DNA of 8,805 nucleotides, taken from positions 1-8,805 of the forward strand of contig RFZT01000088.1 in the NCBI GenBank assembly GCA_009920585.1, in the 5' to 3' direction. Origin of the DNA: a bacterium. Lineage in GTDB: Bacteria > Verrucomicrobiota > Verrucomicrobiia > Chthoniobacterales > Terrimicrobiaceae. Of the stretch, positions 1 through 4,301 are shown piece by piece. The position numbers and the translations under genes were made by a program. The stretch's first letter is position 1. Each line of letters begins with the position of its first letter. Below the pieces are notes generated by a model. The model did not search any database. It was not told the origin of the DNA and was given only the letters and a program-made list of their open reading frames with translations.

Positions 1-58
1 GATGTGGTTGAAAAGATTTGTGCGACATCAAATAACATCCGGAGCCTTTCCTATAAAT

Positions 59-90
59 CCTTTACATCCTGTCATCCTGTCTAAAAATCC
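59..90 (-). repeat. Dispersed 'acaggat' intergenic repeat, copy A
   Basis: Read on the minus strand, this stretch contains the 14-base string TTTTTAGACAGGAT (positions 87-74) followed by a second ACAGGAT (72-66). The same 14-base string, again followed by ACAGGAT, occurs on the plus strand at 1758-1780, so the two copies lie in inverted orientation on either side of the SGNH hydrolase gene. The copies then diverge. From memory, similar 'acaggatttacaggatt' strings are frequent between genes in Verrucomicrobiota and some Planctomycetota; that is recollection, not a search result. No transposase or coding capacity is associated with it here. Confidence 0.6.
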
Positions 91-91
91 G

Positions 92-157
92 TTTTCGGGA
101 TTAACGCTCACAAACAAAGCAGGCACCGAAATTAAAGTCACCAACTATGGTGCAATT
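92..157 (+). pseudogene. Possible aldose 1-epimerase (mutarotase) N-terminal relic
   Basis: In the frame starting at position 2 the translation reads LTLTNKAGTEIKVTNYGAI, which has the pattern of the first strands of galactose mutarotase (GalM) proteins: 'tLtN..G.e.kvtnyGaii'. The similarity stops abruptly after this stretch. The following residues in this frame, and in the other two frames, do not resume as a mutarotase. An intact family member is about 340-390 residues, so this would be roughly 5% of the gene. It lies directly against an intergenic repeat copy, which suggests the repeat or a deletion broke the gene. The match is recognised by eye; chance similarity over about 20 residues cannot be excluded. 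Confidence 0.4.
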
Positions 158-442
158 CCGACATCCAATCGCGCCGCTTTTGGCTCGTCAGCCAACCCCG
201 GAAGGGAAATGCAGCGGTTTGGCTATCGGCGGATACGCGATTTGAGCCGGATTTCAGCCCCGAAATTTCACTTCAAAAGCCGGATTCGGGTTTAAATTGC
301 ACTTAGCAAAAGGCATCAGGAAATCGCCGTGCTTACTCGACGGAGCGCAGGTCATGCGGCCACGATTTAAGCGGCCGTTTCCGCATTTGGTGGTTGTAAC
401 GGGCTTGCTAATGGACTCGATCTCAGTTCGAATTTGTGAGGC

Positions 443-1738
443 ATGAAACGATTCCCGTGGCTGTTTGCGTTCGCATTGATTTCTCCACTTTCTGCTCAAG
501 ACACTCCCACCATGCCGGTGGAGCTCGCTGCCTATACCTTGGCACCCGCACCAAAAACTCCTAGCCAGTTGCTCAAAAAAGGCGATCGCTTGGCGATCTG
601 CGGAGACTCGATCACCGAGCAAAGGCGCTACTCCGTGCTCTTGGAATCCTACATCACGGCCTGCTATCCGGATCTTGATATCACCTGCCGCCACTACGGC
701 TGGAGCGGCCAGACTTCGGGAGGATTTCTTAACCAAATGAAGTCCGATGTGCTCCGGTTCCAGCCGACCATCGCCACCACCTGCTATGGGATGAACGATT
801 TCCGCTATGTCCCCTTCGACGAGGCGATCGCTGCCGAATATCGAAAGAACCAGTCGGCGGTGATTGATGCATTCCAGGGGATCGGCTGCCGAGTCGTGCT
901 GGGGTCGCCAACCATCATTGACTCCGTTCCCTCTTGGGTGAAGTCGGCCAAGGGAACCCAGCAAGAACTCAACCTCTGCCTTTCGCAGTATCGCAACATC
1001 GATGTGGAAATCGCCAACTCGAAGAATACCGCCTTCGCAGACAACTATACACCCATGCTGCTGGCGGATTTTGCGGCAAAGAAAAAGTTCGGCCCCCATT
1101 TCAAGGTTGCTGGCAAAGATGGCGTTCATCCCGGATGGGCTGGCCATCTGATTATGACCTACGGCCTCCTCAAAGGTCTCGGCGTGGATGGCGATCTGGG
1201 CTCAGTGACCTACGACGAAGCCAGCGGCAAGGCGACCGCAGTGAATGGTCATGAAGTGGTGAGCACGGAAAAAGGCAAAATCACTATCCGTAGCACGCGC
1301 CTTCCCTTCTCCCCAGGCCCCGGAGCCACGGACAATGCCGACTCGATCCGCGCCGGGCTCGCGCTCGTGCCCTTCGATGACGAGCTGAACCGTTTCCTCT
1401 TCCGCATGACCTCACCGAAAGCCGCCGACTATACGATCACTTGGGGCGAGCAGAGTCGCACGTATTCCGCCGAGCAGTTGATGAAGGGGATCAACCTCGC
1501 CAAAGATTTCGACAACAATCCCTTGGTGCCCGCATTCAAAGCCATTTGTGCCGCAGTGAGCGCTAAACAGACTTACGAAGTCTTACATATCCAAAAATTG
1601 ATTCACGGCGCAGAGGGAGAAGCCGACCTGAATGGCACTTTCGCTCTTACTGAAAAAGTCCACGACTTCTTGCAGAAAGCGATTCTCGCGGAGAAAAAAC
1701 CCACACTCCACGAGATCAGCATCGCAGCCGTACCCTGA
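443..1738 (+). CDS. Secreted SGNH/GDSL-family hydrolase
   Basis: This 431-residue protein is a probable exported esterase or carbohydrate deacetylase of the SGNH/GDSL fold. The N-terminus is a classic signal peptide: a basic start (MKR), a hydrophobic core, and a likely cleavage after Ala18 (PLSA|QD). The catalytic blocks are visible in order: block I GDSIT with the nucleophile Ser56; block II around Gly86-Gly89 (YGWSGQTS); block III GMND with Gly116 and Asn118; and block V DGVHPG with Asp226 and His229. The catalytic domain ends near residue 245. The remaining 185 residues form a second region with a 'YTITWGEQSRTYSAEQL..GINLA' stretch, a kind of tail I associate with SGNH proteins of Planctomycetota and Verrucomicrobiota. 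Such enzymes often remove acetyl groups from polysaccharides, but the substrate cannot be read from sequence. The start is chosen because it begins the signal peptide; a GAGG lies only one base before it, too close for a normal ribosome-binding site. It is not in an operon and converges on pal. Confidence 0.87.
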   Translation: MKRFPWLFAFALISPLSAQDTPTMPVELAAYTLAPAPKTPSQLLKKGDRLAICGDSITEQRRYSVLLESYITACYPDLDITCRHYGWSGQTSGGFLNQMKSDVLRFQPTIATTCYGMNDFRYVPFDEAIAAEYRKNQSAVIDAFQGIGCRVVLGSPTIIDSVPSWVKSAKGTQQELNLCLSQYRNIDVEIANSKNTAFADNYTPMLLADFAAKKKFGPHFKVAGKDGVHPGWAGHLIMTYGLLKGLGVDGDLGSVTYDEASGKATAVNGHEVVSTEKGKITIRSTRLPFSPGPGATDNADSIRAGLALVPFDDELNRFLFRMTSPKAADYTITWGEQSRTYSAEQLMKGINLAKDFDNNPLVPAFKAICAAVSAKQTYEVLHIQKLIHGAEGEADLNGTFALTEKVHDFLQKAILAEKKPTLHEISIAAVP

Positions 1739-1757
1739 ATCTAAACCCGAAAACAGC

Positions 1758-1786
1758 TTTTTAGACAGGATTTACAGGATTAACAA
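1758..1786 (+). repeat. Dispersed 'acaggat' intergenic repeat, copy B
   Basis: Twenty bases after the hydrolase stop codon, the plus strand reads TTTTTAGACAGGAT (1758-1771), then TTACAGGAT (1772-1780) and TAACAA. It shares the 14-base core and the second ACAGGAT with copy A at 59-90, which points the other way. The two units within this copy (GACAGGAT and TACAGGAT) make it internally repetitive. Confidence 0.6.
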
Positions 1787-1879
1787 GAGCGGTTTCCTAA
1801 AGCGGCGAACCCCACAAAACGATCCAATTGGATTCGGTCTACTTCATTCACCCTCTGTGCTCTTTGATTCACGTTGTTC

Positions 1880-1903
1880 ACTCCTTCGGAGTTGCCTTCG
1901 GCA
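1880..1903. other. Two adjacent small perfect hairpins
   Basis: ACTCCTTCGGAGT (1880-1892) forms a 5-bp stem with a TTC loop, and TGCCTTCGGCA (1893-1903) immediately follows with a 4-bp stem and the same TTC loop. The two share the core CCTTCGG. There is no T-run after either, so they are not typical terminators. They may be part of a decayed intergenic repeat. Confidence 0.4.
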
Positions 1904-1981
1904 ATCTATCTCCCTTTGGTCGGTTGTGGTTAATTCCGCCGGACTCGGGCTAAAGCCATCACCGCTAGATTCAGGGGATTA

Positions 1982-2002
1982 AAATTCCATACGCAGGAAT
2001 TT
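1982..2002. other. Perfect 7-bp hairpin, AT-rich
   Basis: AAATTCC (1982-1988) and GGAATTT (1996-2002) are perfect reverse complements separated by seven bases (ATACGCA). It lies in the gene-free region and has no T-run on the plus strand; the function is unknown. Confidence 0.4.
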
Positions 2003-2083
2003 CGCGGTCGAGCTCAGCTCAAGGCCAGACAGGATAGCTTTTTTCCCAGCGCAGTTATTCTGGATCCTCTCGCCTTAGTTTTT

Positions 2084-2128
2084 GGTGGCGGCGACTGGCG
2101 CAGTCACATCCGTCCGGTCGCCCCCACC
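2084..2128. other. Inverted repeat, 11 of 12 bases paired
   Basis: GGTGGCGGCGAC (2084-2095) and GTCGCCCCCACC (2117-2128) are reverse complements except for one position, with a 21-base spacer. A smaller alternative hairpin, GACTG (2093-2097) with CAGTC (2101-2105) around GCG, overlaps the left arm, so the two structures are mutually exclusive. It is among the strongest potential structures in the gene-free region. No T-run follows on the plus strand. Confidence 0.4.
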
Positions 2129-2235
2129 CTCCCAGCGCATGTTTCGGAGTTCAATGGGCGGTTTCCAACCCTTGCCAAACTGTGGACACGCGGAATGCCG
2201 GCAACAAAAAGTGGAGCTCTTTAGAAAGAGACGAG

Positions 2236-2256
2236 CGGCCCAAAGCTAATGGGCCG
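2236..2256 (-). terminator. Probable terminator hairpin after pal
   Basis: CGGCCC (2236-2241) pairs with GGGCCG (2251-2256) around a 9-base loop, 29 bases past the pal stop codon. On the minus strand the stem is followed by a pyrimidine-rich stretch (CTCGTCTCTTTCT). A further perfect palindrome, CTCTTT-AG-AAAGAG (2217-2230), lies just beyond. The uridine tract is imperfect, so strength is uncertain. Confidence 0.45.
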
Positions 2257-2263
2257 GATCAAT

Positions 2264-2286
2264 CCCAGCGGGCTGGGTTGGTTTTT
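2264..2286 (+). terminator. Probable terminator for plus-strand transcripts
   Basis: CCCAG (2264-2268) and CTGGG (2273-2277) form a GC-rich stem with a 4-base loop (or one more C-G pair and a 2-base loop), followed on the plus strand by TTGGTTTTT (2278-2286). It faces transcripts arriving from the upstream SGNH hydrolase and would stop them at the very end of the convergent pal gene. It lies 525 bases beyond the hydrolase stop, so it may serve mainly to block antisense transcription of pal. Confidence 0.45.
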
Positions 2287-2782
2287 ACTTCACTACGCCG
2301 AATTCAGCGCGGCGGTTGAGTGCCCAGGCTTGCTCGGTGCTGGCAGGATCGGAAGGCATCTCACTACCGAAGCTGACCGTTTGGATGAGATCGGCATTCA
2401 CGCCGGAATCAATGAGAGATTGGCGAACGGCTTGGGCGCGGCGCTCGCCGAGACCGCGATTGTATTCCTGTGTTCCGCGTTCATCAGTGAAGCCAGCAAT
2501 GATCACCTTGCTGGAAGAACCTTTGATCGACTGGGCGACAGCTTGGACCTTAGTTGTTTCTTCTGGTGAAACAACGTAGCTGTCGTAACCAAAATGGACG
2601 GGAGAAAATTTACCGCGTGCAACGGAGTCGCTGAAAAAGTTAGCCCCTTCGAAACGTTCGCCGAGTGGCGTGCTGTTGACAAAGTCTCCATCAACACCTG
2701 CGAATTCTTTTGGTTTCTTTTTGTTACATGCGGAAAGAACAAGCGTGGCAACAATGGCTAGTGTGATCGAGAGCGTTTTCAT
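2285..2782 (-). CDS. pal: Peptidoglycan-associated lipoprotein (Pal, OmpA-like domain)
   Basis: A 165-residue outer-membrane lipoprotein that binds peptidoglycan non-covalently. Residues 1-18 are a lipoprotein signal peptide ending in the lipobox LSAC, with Cys19 the lipidated residue; Asn20 at +2 is not the aspartate inner-membrane retention signal. A short linker (KKKPKEF) leads to the OmpA/Pal domain at about 58-163. Its hallmarks are GFTDERGTQEYNRGLGERRA (about 97-116), containing the peptidoglycan-contacting Asp100 and Arg115, and the C-terminal NRRAEF (156-161). The length matches typical Pal (about 150-180). In proteobacteria pal follows tolB; here it follows rpsR, 161 bases downstream, so it is either separately transcribed or a remote member of that unit. 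No other Tol genes are in view. A generic OmpA-family lipoprotein is the alternative, but the TDERGT.EYN signature favours Pal. Confidence 0.9.
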   Translation of the reverse strand: MKTLSITLAIVATLVLSACNKKKPKEFAGVDGDFVNSTPLGERFEGANFFSDSVARGKFSPVHFGYDSYVVSPEETTKVQAVAQSIKGSSSKVIIAGFTDERGTQEYNRGLGERRAQAVRQSLIDSGVNADLIQTVSFGSEMPSDPASTEQAWALNRRAEFGVVK

Positions 2783-2860
2783 TTCGGCGAGAGTGTTAAA
2801 ATTTCAGCTAAAATCAAGCCTGCCTTTTGTTAGGCGGACTTTTTATTGTTTTTTATATGA

Positions 2861-2928
2861 CTGAGTTTCCAACCTTTCGTGGTTGCGAGACTCAGGTTGG
2901 CCCATCCCGCGAGAGTGGAACCTCGCGG
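2861..2928 (-). promoter_or_regulatory. Cluster of competing inverted repeats between rpsR and pal
   Basis: Three stems lie between the rpsR stop and the pal start. CCGCGAG (2907-2913) pairs perfectly with CTCGCGG (2922-2928). CCAACCT (2869-2875) pairs perfectly with AGGTTGG (2894-2900). CTGAGT (2861-2866) pairs with ACTCAG (2890-2895), which shares two bases with the previous stem, so those two exclude each other. None is followed by a clear U-tract on the minus strand. They could end the rpsR transcript, protect it, or sit in the pal leader; which one is not decided by the sequence. Confidence 0.35.
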
Positions 2929-2943
2929 AGTGACCATGGAGAC

Positions 2944-3183
2944 TTATTTCATCAAGAGCACGGCGCGGGCACGTTTGACCTCGCGGGTGATCTTGCGATG
3001 GAGTCTGGCCGACATTCCCGTGATGCGACGTGGGAGGATCTTACCGCTTTCGGTCACGAAACGCTTGAGCAAATCGGGATTTTTGTAGTCGATCGCCTCG
3101 ATGTTGATATCGATTCGGCGGCGCGGCATCGTGCGGTTGGCGCGGCGGAAGTTGGAGCGGCGTTGTGGAGTTTTGGGCTGCAT
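2944..3183 (-). CDS. rpsR: 30S ribosomal protein S18 (bS18)
   Basis: A 79-residue basic protein of the small ribosomal subunit, located on the platform where it pairs with S6 and contacts 16S rRNA. The core is clear: IDYKNPDLLKRFVTESGKIL followed by PRRITGMSARLHRKITREVKRAR, matching the family pattern 'idYkd..lL..Fi...GkIlpRR.tg....q..l...ikrAR'. The length is normal (about 70-90). The N-terminus is arginine-rich and has no cysteines. The start ATG lies six bases after the rpmG stop codon, with no Shine-Dalgarno sequence, so translation may be coupled to rpmG. The more usual S6-ssb-S18-L9 arrangement is absent here. Confidence 0.95.
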   Translation of the reverse strand: MQPKTPQRRSNFRRANRTMPRRRIDINIEAIDYKNPDLLKRFVTESGKILPRRITGMSARLHRKITREVKRARAVLLMK

Positions 3184-3189
3184 GGCGTG

Positions 3190-3363
3190 TTATTTGATTT
3201 CGCGGTGAAGCGTGTGTCGGTTGAGATTGGGGTTGTATTTTTTCTTTTCGAGACGGGTCGGAGTGCGCGGGCTTTTTTTATTGCGCGTTGTGATGTAGCG
3301 TGATGGGGATTTGCCCTCGGCTCTCGCTTCAGTGCACTCGAGTGTGATGTTTTCCTGTGCCAT
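3190..3363 (-). CDS. rpmG: 50S ribosomal protein L33 (bL33)
   Basis: A 57-residue protein of the large ribosomal subunit near the E site. The reading is MAQENITLECTEARAEGKSP, then SRYITTRNKKSPRTPTRLEK and KKYNPNLNRHTLHREIK. The family signatures are I.LECTE, Y.TTRNKK, RLE.KKYNP and HTLHREIK. It is a 'C-minus' form: zinc-binding L33 has two CxxC pairs, whereas here only Cys10 remains, and the second pair (usually KYCP.C) reads KYNPNLN. It starts six bases after the dksA-like gene and ends six bases before rpsR, so the three genes are almost surely one transcription unit. There is no Shine-Dalgarno sequence. Confidence 0.93.
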   Translation of the reverse strand: MAQENITLECTEARAEGKSPSRYITTRNKKSPRTPTRLEKKKYNPNLNRHTLHREIK

Positions 3364-3369
3364 AATTGA

Positions 3370-4113
3370 TTATTCTTTGGTTTCCGTGGTGGTTTCCTCT
3401 TCTTCGGATTCGCCGCCTTCTTCCTCACCGAGGCCGAAGAGGGATGTGACCGGCTGACGAACGCGGGTAAGGCGGTTGGTTTTTTCCAACTCGGACTGAC
3501 ATTCCACGGTGTAGCGGGCGAAGGGAAGAGCTTCTAGGCGGGCGTGTGGGATCGGTTTTCCGGACATCTCACAGTTGCCGTAGTTGCCGGTCTCGATTTT
3601 CTTGAGAGCGGCATCAATTTCAAAAAGGGAATCGCGCTCCTGAGAAAGGAGGCTGAGGGCGAAATCGCGGTCATAGGCGTCGCTGCCTGCATCCGCTGTG
3701 TGCATTCCAAAAGCGGAGGCTTCACTGCCATCGGCTCGGGAGCGAAGGGAGTCTTTGCCGACACCAATCATCGAATCAAGAAGGGTATCCTTAAGGGCAA
3801 GGAGTCGTTCGCGTTGCTTGGCCACCCAGCCAGTCACTTTCAAGACGGGCTTGCTCTTTATTCTTACAACAGTGATGAGCTTGGCTTCTTTTTTGACGGG
3901 AGCTTTAGCAACGGGCTTGGCTTTGGCAACGGGCTTGGCTTTAGCAACGGGCTTGGCTTTGGCAACGGGCTTGGCTTTGGCAACGGGCTTGGCTTTGGCA
4001 ACAGGCTTGGCTTTGGCAACGGGCTTGGCTTTGGCAACGGGCTTGGCTGCCTTAGCGGCGGGCTTTTTTGCAGCGGCTTTCGCCTTAGCAGGTGGTTTAG
4101 ATTTTTTAGCCAT
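3370..4113 (-). CDS. DksA/TraR-family regulator with histone-H1-like lysine-rich tail
   Basis: A 247-residue protein whose second half is a DksA/TraR domain; DksA proteins enter the secondary channel of RNA polymerase and adjust ribosomal and stress transcription with ppGpp. Residues 1-75 are a Lys/Ala/Pro tail with eight consecutive KPVAKA units (24-71). A helical, probably coiled-coil region follows (about 97-175), containing DAGSDAYDRDFALSLLSQER (141-160), the place of the DksA tip aspartates. The zinc-finger region is GNYGNCEMSGKPI...RLEALPFARYTVEC (176-205): Cys181 and Cys205 are kept, but the other two positions are Ser184 and Thr202, so normal four-cysteine zinc binding is unlikely. 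I recall PVC-group relatives with similar losses. The C-terminus is acidic (GEEEGGESEEEE, 229-240). The start at 4113 (MAKKSKPP) is preferred over the in-frame ATG at 4200 because the intervening residues look like untranslated sequence. It leads the rpmG-rpsR set. Confidence 0.85.
   Translation of the reverse strand: MAKKSKPPAKAKAAAKKPAAKAAKPVAKAKPVAKAKPVAKAKPVAKAKPVAKAKPVAKAKPVAKAKPVAKAPVKKEAKLITVVRIKSKPVLKVTGWVAKQRERLLALKDTLLDSMIGVGKDSLRSRADGSEASAFGMHTADAGSDAYDRDFALSLLSQERDSLFEIDAALKKIETGNYGNCEMSGKPIPHARLEALPFARYTVECQSELEKTNRLTRVRQPVTSLFGLGEEEGGESEEEETTTETKE
3901..4044 (-). repeat. Eight 18-base tandem repeats inside the dksA-like gene
   Basis: Eight head-to-tail copies of GGCTTTGGCAACGGGCTT (plus-strand reading) encode KPVAKA eight times. 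Five copies are identical. The others differ as follows: unit 3901-3918 at its first and seventh base, unit 3937-3954 at its seventh base, and unit 3991-4008 at its thirteenth. All four changes fall at third codon positions and are silent. The tract is an intragenic minisatellite likely to vary in copy number. Confidence 0.95.
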
Positions 4114-4301
4114 GAGCTTGTTGGTTTTTAAGATAAGGGGCGAGATAAGTAGCCAAGCCGTACGGAAAGCGCAAGGGTAATCTTCAATAAAAAATGACAA
4201 TGAACGCGGTTGAGTTCGTGCGGGCTGGTTGATGGATAGAAAAGCGGGGGTCTTTCACGCATGGTGAGTTCTCCGGTGGTAAGAGATTCGGGCATGGAAT
4301 G

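Larger units (their letters stand above)
1..442. other. Gene-free region with relic sequence upstream of the SGNH hydrolase
   Basis: No intact gene is supported here. One open frame (2-295, +) spans much of it, but most of its translation resembles nothing I know, and only a short internal stretch is recognisable (the epimerase-like relic at 92-157). The left part carries one copy of an 'acaggat' repeat. From about 160 to 442 I see no gene, RNA or strong promoter; an 'aagcggccg' segment near 368-376 and a short GGCC inverted repeat around it are too weak to call. The 5' control region of the downstream hydrolase must lie in the last 100-150 bases, but no convincing -35/-10 pair at a normal distance is visible. 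Confidence 0.6.
1739..2284. other. Gene-free intergenic region between convergent genes
   Basis: No credible gene lies in these 546 bases. The open frames across it are short and their translations resemble no known protein. What it holds: a repeat copy (1758-1786); a low-information stretch with two adjacent triloop hairpins (1880-1903); an AT-rich hairpin with arms 1982-1988 and 1996-2002; a 12-base inverted repeat with one mismatch (2084-2095 / 2117-2128); and a cluster of hairpins next to the pal stop codon (2217-2277). The length, mosaic look and inverted repeats suggest accumulated relic DNA rather than a lost single gene. A structured RNA cannot be excluded. Confidence 0.6.

Noticed and set aside
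405..433. TTGCTA and TCGAAT with 17-base spacing, a possible promoter of a leaderless SGNH hydrolase message
   Set aside because: Each box matches only four of six positions and the start point would fall almost on the ATG; too weak to list as a feature.
254..1147. A 297-residue minus-strand open frame opposite the SGNH hydrolase
   Set aside because: Its translation has no recognisable motif and it lies antisense to a gene with a signal peptide and all catalytic blocks, so it is a shadow frame.
2022..2040. A third 'agacaggat' string near 2027-2035
   Set aside because: Only nine bases match the repeat core and the flanks differ, so chance is a reasonable explanation.
3901..4044. CRISPR-like array
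   Set aside because: The 18-base units are directly abutting with no spacers and are in frame with a protein tail.
3544..4180. Two long plus-strand open frames (3544-4131 and 3698-4180) with LGFGNG or LATGLA repeats
   Set aside because: The repeats are the antisense reading of the 18-base units in the dksA-like gene, whose own frame carries a recognisable DksA domain.
4114..4200. Upstream start for the dksA-like protein at 4200
   Set aside because: The extra 29 residues are hydrophobic and unlike the following lysine-rich tail, while MAKKSKPP at 4113 is a natural start.
4128..4262. A 44-codon minus-strand open frame upstream of the dksA-like gene
   Set aside because: No motif, no ribosome-binding site and no similarity seen; probably the leader region of the downstream gene.
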